The notes: generated from the sequence alone by a model not told the origin. Shown: positions 26,157 through 37,520, counted from the first letter of the stretch. The stretch is DNA of 64,000 nucleotides from Photobacterium carnosum (GCF_002849605.1 NZ_NPIB01000001.1:514052-578051), one strand, 5' to 3'. Translations and numbers: made by a program.

Positions 26157-27380
26157 TTAGCCACCGAAATCATCCAATAGAATGTTTTCATCTTCAACAC
26201 CAAGATCTTTCAGCATGCTGATAACAGCAGCGTTCATCATTGGTGGACCACACATGTAGTACTCACAATCTTCAGGTGCTTCATGATCACGTAAGTAGTT
26301 TTCATAAAGAACGTTGTGAATAAAGCCAGTGTAGCCATCCCAGTTATCTTCAGGCTGTGGATCAGACAACGCACAATGCCATACAAAGTTAGGATTTTCA
26401 GCTGCTAATGAGTCAAAATCTTCTTCATAGAACATTTCACGCTTAGAACGTGCACCATACCAGTAAGACATCTTACGCTTAGAGTGTAGACGCTTAAGTT
26501 GATCGAAGATATGAGAACGCATTGGCGCCATACCTGCACCACCACCGATGAATACCATTTCATTTTCAGTATCTTTAGCGAAGAACTCGCCAAAAGGACC
26601 AGAAATAGTACACTTGTCACCTTCTTTAAGTGACCAGATGAATGATGACATTTGACCAGGAGCGACATTAGGATTATTTGGCGGCGGCGTAGCAATACGC
26701 ACGTTTAGCAAAATAATACCAAACTCTTCTGGGTAGTTAGCCATTGAGTAAGCACGGATGATATCTTCATCAACCTTAGACTCGTAGCGGAACAAGTTAA
26801 ACTTATCCCAATCGCCACGATACTCTTCTGGTACATCAAAGTCTGAGTATTGAATGTGGTGAGCAGGCGCTTCAATCTGAATGTAACCACCAGCACGGAA
26901 AGGTACTGTTTCGCCATCTGGAATTTGAAGCTTAAGCTCTTTAATGAAGGTTGCTTTGTTATCGTTAGAGATAACTGAACATTCCCACTTCTTCACACCA
27001 AAAATTTCTTCTGGAAGCACGATTTCCATGTCAGATTTAACGTTAACCTGACACGCTAGACGTTCGCCTTCACGTGCTTCACCTTTAGAAATATGATCAA
27101 GTTCTGTTGGTAGAATATCACCACCGCCAGATTTGATTTTTACACGACACTGACCACAAGAGCCACCGCCACCACATGCTGATGATACAAAAATACCGTT
27201 AGCAGAAAGTGCTGTCAGTAATTTACCGCCCGCACTTGTGGTGATCGCTTTTTCTGGATCGCCGTTTACTGAGATAGTAATGTCACCTGATGGTACTAGC
27301 TTAGATTTAGCGAATAAAATCACTAAAACTAGAGCCAGGATAATCAAGGTAAACATGCCTACGCCAAGAATAATATCCAT
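26157..27380 (-). CDS. nqrF: Na+-NQR subunit F
   Basis: Entry point for electrons in the sodium-pumping NADH:quinone reductase: it oxidises NADH at FAD and passes electrons to a [2Fe-2S] cluster. One N-terminal membrane helix spans about residues 4-24. The cluster ligands are Cys69, Cys75, Cys78 ([10 protein letters not shown]) and Cys110. The FAD-binding RAYSMANYP and NADH-binding [13 protein letters not shown] are clear. It has 407 residues, as in Vibrio, and is the last gene of the nqrABCDEF block. Confidence 0.98.
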   Translation of the reverse strand: MDIILGVGMFTLIILALVLVILFAKSKLVPSGDITISVNGDPEKAITTSAGGKLLTALSANGIFVSSACGGGGSCGQCRVKIKSGGGDILPTELDHISKGEAREGERLACQVNVKSDMEIVLPEEIFGVKKWECSVISNDNKATFIKELKLQIPDGETVPFRAGGYIQIEAPAHHIQYSDFDVPEEYRGDWDKFNLFRYESKVDEDIIRAYSMANYPEEFGIILLNVRIATPPPNNPNVAPGQMSSFIWSLKEGDKCTISGPFGEFFAKDTENEMVFIGGGAGMAPMRSHIFDQLKRLHSKRKMSYWYGARSKREMFYEEDFDSLAAENPNFVWHCALSDPQPEDNWDGYTGFIHNVLYENYLRDHEAPEDCEYYMCGPPMMNAAVISMLKDLGVEDENILLDDFGG

Positions 27381-27403
27381 TGACTATTCCTTCCTTATCC
27401 TGA

Positions 27404-28000
27404 TTACAGCTGTACGCCAGAGAAAGACATAAAGCCTAACGCCATAAGACCAACAGTGATAAAAGTAATACCTAAACCACGAAGACCAGCTGGTACATCT
27501 GAGTATTTCATCTTCTCACGGATACCCGCAAGCGCAACAATTGCCAACATCCAACCAACACCAGAGCCGAAGCCATAGACAATTGATTCTGTGAAGTTGT
27601 AATCACGCTGCACCATGAAAGATACACCACCGAAGATTGCACAGTTAACTGTGATCAACGGTAAGAAAATACCTAGTGCGTTGTATAGCGGCGGGAAAAA
27701 ACGGTCAAGAACCATTTCAAGGATCTGAACCAATGCCGCGATAACACCGATGAACGTAATAAAGTTCAAGAAGGTAAGGTCAACACCTGGGAAAATCGCA
27801 CCATCTTTAAGTACATAGTTGTACACAAGATTGTTTAACGGTACAGATAATGTAAGTACTACGATTACCGCAACACCTAGACCAAAAGAGGTCTTAACTT
27901 TCTTTGAAACAGCTAAGAAAGTACACATACCCAAGAAGAAAGATAATGCCATGTTCTCGATAAAGATCGAGCGAACCAATAGGCTTAAATAATGTTCCAT
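27404..28000 (-). CDS. nqrE: Na+-NQR subunit E
   Basis: 198-residue integral membrane subunit with about six helices. NqrD and NqrE are pseudo-symmetric partners that hold an iron site in the middle of the membrane. Features include [19 protein letters not shown], the conserved region [11 protein letters not shown] with a cysteine, and [21 protein letters not shown] at the end. It lies seven bp after nqrD and 23 bp before nqrF. Confidence 0.97.
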   Translation of the reverse strand: MEHYLSLLVRSIFIENMALSFFLGMCTFLAVSKKVKTSFGLGVAVIVVLTLSVPLNNLVYNYVLKDGAIFPGVDLTFLNFITFIGVIAALVQILEMVLDRFFPPLYNALGIFLPLITVNCAIFGGVSFMVQRDYNFTESIVYGFGSGVGWMLAIVALAGIREKMKYSDVPAGLRGLGITFITVGLMALGFMSFSGVQL

Positions 28001-28007
28001 ATTCCTC

Positions 28008-28640
28008 TTACTCCTTCGCTTCTATTTGTTCTGGACGGAAAGTACGAATAATCCAGATCATGAAACCAATTAGGAAGAACGCAGAAGGAGCCAATAGCAT
28101 TAGACCGTTCGGGTGATACCAACCGCCATCAGAAGCCAGTGGCAATACCTGCATACCAAATAACTTACCAGAGCCTAAAAGCTCACGGAAGAAAGCAACA
28201 GTAATCAATACGAAACCGTAGCCTAAACCGTTACCGATACCATCAATAAATGCAGGTACTGGTGCAGATTTCATTGCATATGCTTCCGCACGACCCATTA
28301 CGATACAGTTAGTAATGATCAAGCCAACGAATACAGATAGTTGCTTTGATACATCGTAAAGGTAAGCACGTAATACTTCGTCAACCACGATTACCAATGA
28401 TGCAATAATCGCCATTTGCGCAATAATACGAACGCTATTTGGAATTTGATTACGAACTAATGATACAAAAAAGTTCGAAAATGCAGTTACTAATGTCACT
28501 GCAATTGTCATTACAAACGCAGTTTCCAGCTTAGTAGTTACTGCTAATGCTGAACAAACACCAAGAATTTGTAATGCAATTGGGTTATTGCTGATAAAAG
28601 GTCCAAATAGGATCTTTTTCATTTCTTTAGTATCAGCCAT
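28008..28640 (-). CDS. nqrD: Na+-NQR subunit D
   Basis: 210-residue membrane subunit, partner of NqrE. Key segments are [38 protein letters not shown] with the conserved cysteine, and [15 protein letters not shown]. Its start overlaps the nqrC stop by eight bases, indicating translational coupling. Confidence 0.97.
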   Translation of the reverse strand: MADTKEMKKILFGPFISNNPIALQILGVCSALAVTTKLETAFVMTIAVTLVTAFSNFFVSLVRNQIPNSVRIIAQMAIIASLVIVVDEVLRAYLYDVSKQLSVFVGLIITNCIVMGRAEAYAMKSAPVPAFIDGIGNGLGYGFVLITVAFFRELLGSGKLFGMQVLPLASDGGWYHPNGLMLLAPSAFFLIGFMIWIIRTFRPEQIEAKE

Positions 28641-29424
28641 TATTCAGATCTCCTGCACGTAACTTAGCAAGGTAAGGACCAAAGCCCTGTGCACCGAACC
28701 AGAAATCGAAGGTATGCTGTACGCCATTACTTGTTAGCGTTGCACCAGAAAGACCATCAACACCGTGCTCGCCACCTGCAGGCGCGCCACCTTTAAGAAT
28801 CTTAATTGCAGGTTTGAAGTTCATATCGTACAACTTCTTACCAACAAACTGCTCACGCCATGTTGGGTTTTCAACTTCACCACCCAATCCAGGAGTTTCC
28901 GCCTGATCGTAGTAAGTGATGCCGTCAATAGTATTACCATCAGTTGCAACAGCAACGAATGCATACATCATTGACCATAAACCGTTACCGTGAATAGGTA
29001 GGATTACTTTAGTAGTTTGATTTGCTGCATCTTTTACAAGATAAACAGTCGCTACGTTTGCACGACGAATGATCTTTGCTAAATCTTCGTTTGCTGGAAG
29101 TTTGATAGATTCTTTATCATTCTTCGCTGCGTCACGTTGATTATATTTAGCTGCATTTTCACCAGCAACTTCAGCAACATAATTACCTGTATCAATATTA
29201 ACAAGCTTAGGCTCGATAAACTGGTTATATGTTTGCTGAATGTTAGTGTCTTTATTTAATAAACCTGCAACAGCAAGAATATTGCGTTGTACGTCAAGTA
29301 CGGCATTTTCTTGTTGTTTCGGGCGTAGAACCACTGCTGCTGTAGATACGATGATTGAACACACAAGGCTCAATACTACAACAAAAATCAGCGTTCTTGA
29401 GAAGCTATCCTTATTACTTGCCAT
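28633..29424 (-). CDS. nqrC: Na+-NQR subunit C
   Basis: 263-residue subunit with one N-terminal membrane helix and a periplasmic FMN-binding domain. FMN is attached covalently by ApbE to the threonine of SGATLTSNG (Thr229 here). The frame extends to 29460, but [12 protein letters not shown] at ATG 29424 agrees with the known Vibrio start. It overlaps the end of nqrB by 11 bases and the start of nqrD by 8. Confidence 0.97.
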   Translation of the reverse strand: MASNKDSFSRTLIFVVVLSLVCSIIVSTAAVVLRPKQQENAVLDVQRNILAVAGLLNKDTNIQQTYNQFIEPKLVNIDTGNYVAEVAGENAAKYNQRDAAKNDKESIKLPANEDLAKIIRRANVATVYLVKDAANQTTKVILPIHGNGLWSMMYAFVAVATDGNTIDGITYYDQAETPGLGGEVENPTWREQFVGKKLYDMNFKPAIKILKGGAPAGGEHGVDGLSGATLTSNGVQHTFDFWFGAQGFGPYLAKLRAGDLNNG

Positions 29425-30658
29425 GACGAGCCAGTCTCCGTTTGATGTTGCCTTGAACAACTAGGTTGTCAAATAGAGGTGCAAATAGGTTAGCAAATAG
29501 AATCGCTAGCATCATGCCTTCTGGGTATGCAGGGTTAACTACACGTACCATTACAGCCATTGCACCTATCAGTGCGCCGTACCACCATTTTGCTTTATTG
29601 GTGAACGCAGCCGACACTGGATCTGTCGCCATAAACATCATACCAAACGCAAAACCACCTAGAACTAGGTGCCATTGCCAAGGCATATTAAACATTGGGT
29701 TAGTATCAGAACCAATGATGTTAAATAGCGTTGCAACAACGATCATACCGATCAATGTACCAGCGATAATACGCCATGAAGCAATGCCCATAACAACAAT
29801 GAATATGCCACCAATAAGGATAGCGAGAGTTGATACTTCACCAATTGAACCTGGAAGATGACCAACGAATGCGTCCATCCAAGAGATTGATTGACCAGTA
29901 ATAGTGTTAACTACGTCTGCTTGACCACCTTGAGACCACTGACTTAGCGGTGTCGCGCCAGAAAAACCATCCGCCGCATTCCATACTAGGTCGCCAGAAA
30001 TCTGACCTGGGTATGCGAAGAATAGAAAAGCACGACCAGCAAGTGCTGGGTTAAGGAAGTTACGACCGGTACCACCAAAAATTTCTTTTGCGACAACGAC
30101 ACCAAAAGTAATACCTAAAGCGGCTTGCCAAAGTGGTAGTGTTGGCGGAACGATCAAAGCAAATAAGATCGAAGTAACAAAGAAACCTTCGTTAACTTCA
30201 TGCTTACGTACCATACAGAACATTACTTCCCAGAAACCACCTACCGCAAATACAACTGCGTAGATAGGTAAGAAGTAAGTCGCACCCAGTAGCATTTTGC
30301 TACCCCAACCAGCAGTCGCTGATAGAGTACCGCCTAACATCTGGGTAAACCAGTAATGCCAGTCAGCAGCAATTACTGCTGTTAGTTTGTCTGCTGTGTA
30401 TAAATGGTTAAGACCAGCAATAGCTTGATCACCCACGTTATACATACCCCAGAACATCGCAGGGAATACCGCAAACCATACCATGATCATGATACGTTTA
30501 AGGTCAATACTGTCACGAACGTGCGCAGATGAACGCGTCACTTGTCCTGGCGTATACATAAGAGTGGCAAACGCTTCATACAACGCAAACCAACGCTCAT
30601 GCTTACCACCTGGTTCAAAGTGGTGCTCGATGCCTTCGAGGAAATTCTTGAAACCCAT
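29414..30658 (-). CDS. nqrB: Na+-NQR subunit B
   Basis: 414-residue membrane subunit with about ten helices, the likely path for Na+ and the quinone-reducing side. It also binds riboflavin in the known enzyme. The covalent FMN threonine is in [12 protein letters not shown]. Other landmarks are [21 protein letters not shown] and [19 protein letters not shown]. It starts three bases after the nqrA stop. Confidence 0.97.
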   Translation of the reverse strand: MGFKNFLEGIEHHFEPGGKHERWFALYEAFATLMYTPGQVTRSSAHVRDSIDLKRIMIMVWFAVFPAMFWGMYNVGDQAIAGLNHLYTADKLTAVIAADWHYWFTQMLGGTLSATAGWGSKMLLGATYFLPIYAVVFAVGGFWEVMFCMVRKHEVNEGFFVTSILFALIVPPTLPLWQAALGITFGVVVAKEIFGGTGRNFLNPALAGRAFLFFAYPGQISGDLVWNAADGFSGATPLSQWSQGGQADVVNTITGQSISWMDAFVGHLPGSIGEVSTLAILIGGIFIVVMGIASWRIIAGTLIGMIVVATLFNIIGSDTNPMFNMPWQWHLVLGGFAFGMMFMATDPVSAAFTNKAKWWYGALIGAMAVMVRVVNPAYPEGMMLAILFANLFAPLFDNLVVQGNIKRRLARHGK

Positions 30659-30661
30659 GAA

Positions 30662-32002
30662 TTACCCTTCCTTCTCAATTTTGTCCAAACACTCACGCAT
30701 CATTGGACCAAACTCATATTTACCAGGACACACGAACGTACATAGTGCTAGATCTTCTTCATCTAGTTCTAGTAGGCCCAATTGTTGTGCACTGTCAATA
30801 TCACCTGCACAAATGTCGCGCAGTAATAGTGTTGGTTCAATATCAAGTGGCATTACTTTTTCGTAACTACCAATTGGCACCATGGCACGTTCACTACCGT
30901 TAGTCGTTGTTGTCATGTTGAACAACTGACCTGGGAAGAACTGGCTCATGAAAGCACGAGTAACAGAAAACTTGTTTTTACCAGGAACAATCCAGCCTAA
31001 GAATTCTTTCTCATAGCCTTCACGTAATGCAGAAACTTGTAAGTGGTAACGACCAAGGTATCCATGAACACCTTCAGCTTTAACACCATTAAGTACTGAG
31101 CCTGATAGCACACGCAGTTGACCAGGCATCATTTCTGAATCAGTTAAGTCAGAAATAGAAGCACCGATTTGCGTACGTACTAAACGTGGATTAGTAACCA
31201 CAGGACCTGCAAGCGCAACTACACGACCAGTGAAAATTTCACCAGTAAGGAATAACTTACCAAACGCAATCACGTCTTGGTAATTAATGTTCCATGCAAT
31301 GTTCTTAGCGTCTGCACCGAACAACATATGAATATGTGTGCCGGCTAAACCTGCTGGGTGTGGACCATTAAATACGTGCTCTTCAACATTAGCTGCAGTT
31401 GAACGAGGCAGGCTTGCACCTGATTTACACACGTAAACTTTGCCACTAGTCAAACGAGAAAGCACAGTTAAACCAGCAATGAACGCTTCACCTTGTTCAT
31501 TAATGATAACTTCTGGGTTAGCCGCTAATGGATTGGTATCCATTGCAGTAACAAAAATCGCTTTCGATTCTGAACCAACAGCAGGTACTTTACTGAACGG
31601 GCGCGTACGAAGCGCTGTCCACATACCTGATTCAACTAATTGATCAACCACAACCGCACGGCTTAACTGTGCTAATTGTGTTGCTTCATACTTGTTAAAC
31701 GTAATTTGCTCATCACCTTCTACATCAATAACCACTGATTGTAGAACGCGCTTAGCGCCACGGTTAACTTCTATTACCTTACCACTAGCTGGTGCAGTGA
31801 ATTTAACACCCAGATTCTTTTTATCTTCAAAAAGAACCTGACCTTTTTTCACTACATCCCCTACGCGAGTATGCATTGTAGGACGCATACCAACATATTC
31901 TTCGCCAAGCAAAGCGACTTTAGAAATGGCATTACCATCGTGTATCGTCTGGGCAGGAGTCCCGGAAATTGGGATATCCAAACCCCTTTTTATTGTAATC
32001 AT
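30662..32002 (-). CDS. nqrA: Na+-NQR subunit A
   Basis: First gene of the nqr operon. The 446-residue protein is a peripheral cytoplasmic subunit. The start [14 protein letters not shown] at ATG 32002 agrees with Vibrio NqrA; an in-frame GTG at 32014 is less likely. Landmarks are [42 protein letters not shown] and [17 protein letters not shown]. No strong ribosome binding site is seen before it. The whole locus, with apbE and nqrM, is complete and all reading frames are intact. Confidence 0.97.
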   Translation of the reverse strand: MITIKRGLDIPISGTPAQTIHDGNAISKVALLGEEYVGMRPTMHTRVGDVVKKGQVLFEDKKNLGVKFTAPASGKVIEVNRGAKRVLQSVVIDVEGDEQITFNKYEATQLAQLSRAVVVDQLVESGMWTALRTRPFSKVPAVGSESKAIFVTAMDTNPLAANPEVIINEQGEAFIAGLTVLSRLTSGKVYVCKSGASLPRSTAANVEEHVFNGPHPAGLAGTHIHMLFGADAKNIAWNINYQDVIAFGKLFLTGEIFTGRVVALAGPVVTNPRLVRTQIGASISDLTDSEMMPGQLRVLSGSVLNGVKAEGVHGYLGRYHLQVSALREGYEKEFLGWIVPGKNKFSVTRAFMSQFFPGQLFNMTTTTNGSERAMVPIGSYEKVMPLDIEPTLLLRDICAGDIDSAQQLGLLELDEEDLALCTFVCPGKYEFGPMMRECLDKIEKEG

Positions 32003-32558
32003 ACGCACTTGCACTACATTAAAGGGAAAAAAGAATTTTCATATTGCGTAATTAAGATACTACGTTCCTTGGCCTGATATCGATGAACAGGCAGTGACAA
32101 CAATCACTGAACGACTCCGTATCGCAACATCCAGTTAACTACTTCGCTATAAACACTGCTGCGCGAGTAATTTTTCAGCCCGCGATTCTACCATTAATTA
32201 ACTCATTTTTTCTATGGCAATCCTTCTAATTACGTGTAAAAACCACATAACAAATAAGACGCAATAGGTTTGTTAACTAATAAATATGATCAACTGCACA
32301 TTTACGGGATCTTTTTACATAAATATGAAATATGAAATTTGACAGTATATTTAACAATATTGCAAAAAATACCACTCGACAACACAGGATATCAACATAA
32401 ATACAAACTTATCATCAAGCCTGTGATGGTCAGTACTATTTTTACTATGCAATTAACATTTTCACAACAACCATAATAAACCACAATCAACACTGTAACT
32501 TATTAAAAACGTCATAAAAATTCATTTTGTTAATGACTTTACAATACTAACATCTTTA
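32003..32558. other. Long nqrA upstream region
   Basis: 556 bp between nqrA and bolA, both leftward. It should hold the nqr promoter. A GCCTG/CAGGC hairpin lies at 32072-32092 in the probable leader. The part from 32200 to 32558 is extremely AT-rich. No small ORF with a ribosome binding site and no terminator for bolA were seen. Confidence 0.4.
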
Positions 32559-32873
32559 TCATTTATCTAATGTTGAACCACCATGACATTTTGGAGATAC
32601 TGGCGCATTAAGTTGTTGCTGCCATTCTAATTCTGTATAAGTATGGATAGCAAGTGCATGAATATGATTTGCTAACTCATCGGCTAAACACTGATTCACC
32701 GCACGATGACGGGTAATAAGGCGTTGACCTTCAAATTGAGCACTCACTACCACTACTTTGAAATGGCTTTCTGAACCTTCAGGAACGTTGTGCATATAAC
32801 TTTCATTAAGAACGTCAAGATGCACAGGTGCAAAGCTATGATTTAACTTTGCTTCGATTTGGGGCTGAATCAT
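32559..32873 (-). CDS. bolA: BolA family protein
   Basis: 104-residue BolA protein, a partner of monothiol glutaredoxins in iron-sulphur handling and a morphology regulator in E. coli. Features are [28 protein letters not shown], the [15 protein letters not shown] region with the conserved histidine, and [16 protein letters not shown] lies upstream of ATG 32873. It is divergent from rlmG. Confidence 0.94.
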   Translation of the reverse strand: MIQPQIEAKLNHSFAPVHLDVLNESYMHNVPEGSESHFKVVVVSAQFEGQRLITRHRAVNQCLADELANHIHALAIHTYTELEWQQQLNAPVSPKCHGGSTLDK

Positions 32874-33023
32874 AATATCCTCAACTAAAAAAGCAGTTTT
32901 TCACCACTAATAATAACAATTCCTTATTATTATGGTGTTAACTTGATAGATTTCCTTTCAAGCGTTTCTCTGTTCTGCGAAAATGCTCTACTATTTCGCC
33001 AACATACTCGAAAGTTATTCTTA

Positions 33024-34148
33024 ATGAAACCAGAGCTAACCTTGCACCAACGTACGTTAACGCTAACCCGTTTCCCTGTACGCAAAAATGAAACCCTGCA
33101 AGCATGGGATGCCGCAGATGAATACTTGATCAATCATTGTCATACAATCGATATTGATCCTCTACGGCCAATATTAATCCTCAATGATAATTTTGGTGCA
33201 TTAAGTTGCTGGTTTGCAAACCAAGCACCCGTTACTACAGTGACGGATTCTTTTATCACCCAGCAAGCCATTATTAATAACTTAAATGCCAATAATTTAC
33301 CGGCAGCCACTATTATTGATTGTCTCGCTGAATTACCCGAAAATCCACAACTAGTATTGATTAAGCAACCTAAAAACAATCGTCTACTTAGCTGGCAATT
33401 ACAACAACTTTGTCACCTATTACCACAAGATTGTGTAGTGATTACAACAGGTAAAGCGAAAGAAATTCACTCATCAACCTTAAAATTGTTTGAGAAATAT
33501 TTAGGCACGACCAAAACTTCTCTCGCGGTTAAAAAAGCACGATTGATATTCACTACCGTCAATAAATCACTAGCGATGCCAATGCCACAGCCTACGAGCT
33601 GGACAGTACCTGAGCATGATTTAACGATGACTAATTATGCCAATGTATTTTCAAGTGATAGTTTAGATATCGGTGGTCGATTTTTATTAGATTTCATTCC
33701 ATCAAAACCGCAATATAAAGACATTATTGATCTTGGATGTGGTAATGGTGTGATTGGTATTAAAGCAGCACGCTTAAATCCTCATGCTAATGTGACCGGT
33801 GTAGATGAAAGCTTTATGGCCGTTGCTTCTTGCCGTGAAAATGCACAACTAAATCTTGCAAGTACAAAAAACTTCAATGTTATGGTTGCCAACTGCTTAG
33901 ATGACTTTAATAATCAAAGTGCTGACCTAGTGTTATGTAACCCACCGTTCCATCAAAATAATACTATTACCGATCATATTGCTTGGCAAATGTTCTGTGA
34001 TGCCCAGCGAGTATTACGTCAAAATGGTGAATTAATTATCATTGGTAATCGTCAATTGCAATATCATGAGAAATTAAACCGCATTTTTACCAAAGTTGAT
34101 ACTATTGGTCATAATGATAAATTTGTTGTATTACGTGCAATAAAATAA
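33024..34148 (+). CDS. rlmG: 23S rRNA (guanine-N2)-methyltransferase RlmG
   Basis: SAM-dependent enzyme that methylates G1835 of 23S rRNA. It has 374 residues with a tandem layout: a degenerate N-terminal methyltransferase domain (LILNDNFGALSCW) and an active C-terminal one with DLGCGNGVIGI and CNPPFHQ. The N-terminus TLTRFPVRKNETLQAWDAADEYL and the middle TSLAVKKARLIFTT match RlmG rather than the related RsmC. The frame is open to 32943, but homology starts near ATG 33024; no clear ribosome binding site is visible. Confidence 0.9.
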   Translation: MKPELTLHQRTLTLTRFPVRKNETLQAWDAADEYLINHCHTIDIDPLRPILILNDNFGALSCWFANQAPVTTVTDSFITQQAIINNLNANNLPAATIIDCLAELPENPQLVLIKQPKNNRLLSWQLQQLCHLLPQDCVVITTGKAKEIHSSTLKLFEKYLGTTKTSLAVKKARLIFTTVNKSLAMPMPQPTSWTVPEHDLTMTNYANVFSSDSLDIGGRFLLDFIPSKPQYKDIIDLGCGNGVIGIKAARLNPHANVTGVDESFMAVASCRENAQLNLASTKNFNVMVANCLDDFNNQSADLVLCNPPFHQNNTITDHIAWQMFCDAQRVLRQNGELIIIGNRQLQYHEKLNRIFTKVDTIGHNDKFVVLRAIK

Positions 34149-34228
34149 ACCAATATTTATTGTCGTCTAAATTGATATTTAAACGGCAGTAATTATCTAC
34201 TTTTACTGATAAGCCAAGGGAATGCTTT

Positions 34229-34804
34229 ATGATCAAAAAATACTTTGTCCTGGTATCAACATTGGTATTAAGTGCATGCGCTGCTACACCACCAGCTCCC
34301 CTTGCATTAATGCCTACCGCTGTATTGACTTCACAACCGTGGGCACATAACAAAACACTCAATCTAACCTGCGTTGATCAAGCGCCGAATAGTTATATTG
34401 CCGTCATTGATAATGGCAGTACTGAAAATGTAGAAGTGGTCCAGCCACAACAACCACTGTCATTAACATTACGCCACGTATTAGCACAACAACTTACTGG
34501 TCAAGGCTTTAGCATTAATAACAATGCAACCTCAACCATGGCAGTTACCGTAGAAAAAGCACTAGTCACAATAAAACAGGGACTGGTGGAATATAACATG
34601 CGCAGTGAGCTACAATTGCAATTAACGGTAAATACGCCGAATGGACAGTTTATTAAACACTATTCAGGCAACTCAAGTCGTGAAGATGCACTAACTGCGT
34701 CGAATAAAGATATCGCAATAAGCATGAATAAACTCATCAATTCTGTACTCACTGAAGTCGCTAATGACAGTGAACTAAATAAATACCTTACGGAGAACAT
34801 ATAA
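34229..34804 (+). CDS. YajG family lipoprotein
   Basis: 191-residue predicted lipoprotein with signal peptide and lipobox VLSAC. It continues with the proline-rich APLALMPTAVL segment and VVQPQQPLSLTLRHVLAQQLTGQGF typical of the YajG family. Function is unknown. The position near bolA and ampG is the same as in E. coli. Its stop overlaps the next start by one base (TAATG). Confidence 0.8.
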   Translation: MIKKYFVLVSTLVLSACAATPPAPLALMPTAVLTSQPWAHNKTLNLTCVDQAPNSYIAVIDNGSTENVEVVQPQQPLSLTLRHVLAQQLTGQGFSINNNATSTMAVTVEKALVTIKQGLVEYNMRSELQLQLTVNTPNGQFIKHYSGNSSREDALTASNKDIAISMNKLINSVLTEVANDSELNKYLTENI

Positions 34805-35355
34805 TGTCGCGTTTTTTATTAGCTTTATGCTTATTGGTAGCATTACCCGTTAGTGCTGCGACAAAAGTACTTGTTACAACTAACTTAGGTAACTTTACCG
34901 TTGAGTTAAATGAAGCAAAAGCACCGATTACCACTAAAAACTTTTTACGTTACGTTGATGATGGTAGTTATGTCGGTACTATCTTCCATCGTGTCATTCC
35001 TGGTTTTATGGCACAAGGTGGCGGTTTTAATCAAGCGTTAAAACAGCGTCCTAGCTACCCGCCAATCAAGAATGAAGCGGATAATGGTTTACCCAATAAT
35101 ATGGCAACCATTGCAATGGCTCGTACTCAAAATCCAAACTCAGCCACCCGTCAGTTTTATATCAATCTTGCAAATAATGATTTCTTAAATACCCAAGGCA
35201 ACCGAACAGGCTATGCTGTATTTGGTAAGGTAATTAAAGGCTTCCCTGTTGTTGAAAAAATGGCAACGATACCGACAACATCTAACCCACAAACAGGTAT
35301 GAGTGATATACCCCAGCAACCGATTATTATTGAAGCTATGAAAGTCATTAAATAA
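34804..35355 (+). CDS. Periplasmic peptidyl-prolyl isomerase (cyclophilin, PpiA type)
   Basis: 183-residue cyclophilin with a cleavable signal peptide (first 18 residues, ending VSA), so it acts in the periplasm on proline bonds of exported proteins. Core motifs are TIFHRVIPGFMAQGGGF, NEADNGLPNNMATIAMART and RQFYINLANNDFLN, including the catalytic arginine of FHR. Closest in type to E. coli PpiA. Translation is coupled to the upstream lipoprotein gene. Confidence 0.9.
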   Translation: MSRFLLALCLLVALPVSAATKVLVTTNLGNFTVELNEAKAPITTKNFLRYVDDGSYVGTIFHRVIPGFMAQGGGFNQALKQRPSYPPIKNEADNGLPNNMATIAMARTQNPNSATRQFYINLANNDFLNTQGNRTGYAVFGKVIKGFPVVEKMATIPTTSNPQTGMSDIPQQPIIIEAMKVIK

Positions 35356-35356
35356 T

Positions 35357-35399
35357 GTGATTACGTCATCTGTTATGTGCGTAATCACTCACATAACAG
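35357..35399 (+). repeat. Interleaved inverted repeats (alternative hairpins)
   Basis: Two perfect inverted repeats are interleaved: GTGATTACG (35357-35365) with CGTAATCAC (35380-35388), and CTGTTATGTG (35370-35379) with CACATAACAG (35390-35399). In RNA only one can form at a time, because the one-base linker cannot bridge a full pseudoknot. The second hairpin covers the edge of the ribosome binding site AGGTGA (35398-35403) of the next gene. Confidence 0.75.
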
Positions 35400-35408
35400 G
35401 TGATGTCT

Positions 35409-35777
35409 ATGTTGACACTTGCTTATAATCATCCCGCAATCCCCGCACAAGAACGGCGTTTACAACAGTTTATTGTCGATAACGCACCCATTCTTGCATT
35501 CAATGCGATTGCCACCAGCCACGGTGATATTACTTACATTCAACTACAAAATGTATTTAACCATCAATTAGCACAATGGTGGATACTCCCTCATGATAAT
35601 CCACAACCTGCCAATCAATATGAAGCCAGTTATTGGACTTTAATTCAGACATTAAATGGCATTAGTGATTACCAATTAATGGGAGACAGCTTTATCCAAC
35701 ACAAGGTCGTAACCCTCAGTTGTTATTTACTCAATATTGGCCCTTGCCCCCAAATCGCTACGATAAATCGCCCTTAA
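35409..35777 (+). CDS. Uncharacterised 122-residue protein
   Basis: I do not recognise this protein. It is soluble-looking, with no signal peptide or membrane segment, has several tryptophans and histidines, and contains two cysteines near the C-terminus (SCYLLNIGPCPQ). GTG 35400, ATG 35403 and ATG 35409 are all in frame. AGGTGA at 35398-35403 is best spaced for ATG 35409 (MLTLAYNHPAIPAQERRL). It lies 53 bp after the cyclophilin gene and just behind two alternative hairpins that could gate its translation. It precedes ampG by 179 bp. Confidence 0.6.
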   Translation: MLTLAYNHPAIPAQERRLQQFIVDNAPILAFNAIATSHGDITYIQLQNVFNHQLAQWWILPHDNPQPANQYEASYWTLIQTLNGISDYQLMGDSFIQHKVVTLSCYLLNIGPCPQIATINRP

Positions 35778-35956
35778 TATTATTAATTGATATAAATAAC
35801 CAATAAGACAGAATTAAACAGTAAAATATTTGTCTGAAAATCATCAAGTCAATGCGTAAAAAACTGAGAGCTGATAAGCTTTCATTTTACGATCAACATT
35901 TTAAGAATTCAGCACACTCGCGACGAGTATTGTTACCTTGATTTCCAGAGGAATAT

Positions 35957-37345
35957 ATGGATAAAGCGGCACCTCAACAAAACACTCAGGGCTGGCGCGT
36001 TTACGCTAACTCTAAGTCCTTAATCATGTTAGCACTCGGATTTTCATCAGGATTACCGATCTTATTGGTGTTTGGTACTCTGTCTTTTTGGCTCCGTGAA
36101 GCCGATGTGAGTAAAACAAGTATTGGTTTTTTTAGCTGGGTCGCTTTAGCTTACGGTTTTAAATGGGCATGGTCACCGTTAGTGGATCGTTTTCCATTAC
36201 CGATATTTTCACGCTTATTTGGCCGTCGTCGCGGCTGGATGCTATTTTCACAACTTATTATTATTTTATCATTATGCGGCATGGCGTTAAGTAACCCGCA
36301 AACTGATTTATTTCAATTCGCTATTTTTGCCATCATGGTCGCTTTTGCCTCTGCCACGCAAGATATTGTTATTGATGCTTTCCGTATTGAACTTGCAACC
36401 GAGCGTATGCAAGCAGCATTATCAGCAACCTATTTAGCCGGTTATCGCTTAGCGATGATCATGGCAGGTGCTGGCACATTAGCTTTTGCGGCTTGGTTTG
36501 GTTCAGATACTGACTATGATCCTAGTGGTTGGAAAAGTGCTTACTTTATGATGGCGGCAATGATGCTCATTGGCGTTGTCACCACGTTTATTATCAAAGA
36601 ACCTATCATTGATAATAGTGCCATCAATAAAATAGAAACCGACTACAAACTACAACTTATTGATAAAGGCTATAATAAACACCATGCTAATTTAAGTGCT
36701 TGGTTTTATACCGCCGTTATTATGCCATTTCGAGATTTCTTTCAGCGTTATGGTAAAAATGCCCTCTTGATATTACTTTTAATTAGTTGTTACCGCATTT
36801 CAGATATTGTCATGGGGGTGATGGCCAATGTGTTCTATGTTGATATGGGCTTTACTAAAAATGAAGTCGCTTCCGTCTCAAAAATCTTTGGGGTAGCAAT
36901 GACGATTGCGGGTGCTGGACTGGGTGGTATTTTAGTCAGTAAATTTGGTACGCTTAAAATATTAGCGCTAGGTGCACTATTATCAGCGATTACTAACTTA
37001 TTATTTATTGTCTTTAGCTATGTCGGTAATAACCTTGAAATGCTAACACTGGTTATTTCAGCGGATAACCTTGGTGCAGGTATTGCGACAGCAGCATTTA
37101 TTACCTTTATGTCAAGTTTAACCAATGTCGCATTCTCAGCAACCCAATATGCGTTGTTTAGTTCGATAATGGTATTATTTCCTAAATTTCTTGCGGGTTT
37201 TTCTGGCATCTATATCGACCACTTTGGTTACAATGCTTTTTTCTTAACCACCGCTTTAATGGGTGTTCCGGTATTAATATTAATTCGAATCTTAGCTAAT
37301 AATTCGGCGCTAAATATTGTTACCAAACCAACCGAATCATCTTAA
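35957..37345 (+). CDS. ampG: Muropeptide permease AmpG
   Basis: 462-residue inner-membrane transporter of the major facilitator family that imports anhydromuropeptides released from the cell wall for recycling. The first helix region SLIMLALGFSSGLPILLVFGTLS, the loop FSRLFGRRRGWML and the segment SATQDIVIDAFRIE are typical of AmpG. About 12 membrane segments are predicted. AGAGGAATA upstream supports ATG 35957. The gene order yajG-like, cyclophilin, ampG near bolA parallels E. coli. Confidence 0.93.
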   Translation: MDKAAPQQNTQGWRVYANSKSLIMLALGFSSGLPILLVFGTLSFWLREADVSKTSIGFFSWVALAYGFKWAWSPLVDRFPLPIFSRLFGRRRGWMLFSQLIIILSLCGMALSNPQTDLFQFAIFAIMVAFASATQDIVIDAFRIELATERMQAALSATYLAGYRLAMIMAGAGTLAFAAWFGSDTDYDPSGWKSAYFMMAAMMLIGVVTTFIIKEPIIDNSAINKIETDYKLQLIDKGYNKHHANLSAWFYTAVIMPFRDFFQRYGKNALLILLLISCYRISDIVMGVMANVFYVDMGFTKNEVASVSKIFGVAMTIAGAGLGGILVSKFGTLKILALGALLSAITNLLFIVFSYVGNNLEMLTLVISADNLGAGIATAAFITFMSSLTNVAFSATQYALFSSIMVLFPKFLAGFSGIYIDHFGYNAFFLTTALMGVPVLILIRILANNSALNIVTKPTESS

Positions 37346-37500
37346 AGATAATCATATCGCCACGGAAGTTAGCCATAACTCGCTAACTTCCATCACCGAC
37401 TTGCTAAAACTCACTACTCTAATTGAGCGTCGTTAGTCTATTAAGACAATTTTAAGTTCATTCTAATCTTTCCTCAGTGGATCAATGTCACATTTTTAAT

Positions 37501-37520
37501 TAATGTAATCGATTACATTA
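37501..37520. promoter_or_regulatory. 20-bp perfect palindrome, GalR-type operator
   Basis: The 20 bases are a perfect palindrome with core TGTAATCGATTACA. This fits the GalR/GalS consensus TGTAA-N-CG-N-TTACA of the LacI family. It lies 133 bp before ompK and touches the candidate CRP site on its right. Confidence 0.55.

Noticed and set aside
35357..35399. H-type pseudoknot
   Set aside because: The repeats have pseudoknot order, but the single-base linker cannot cross a nine-base-pair stem, so alternative hairpins are more likely.
37364..37391. Terminator after ampG
   Set aside because: The hairpin is strong but has no T-run in either direction, so it was only noted in the region entry.
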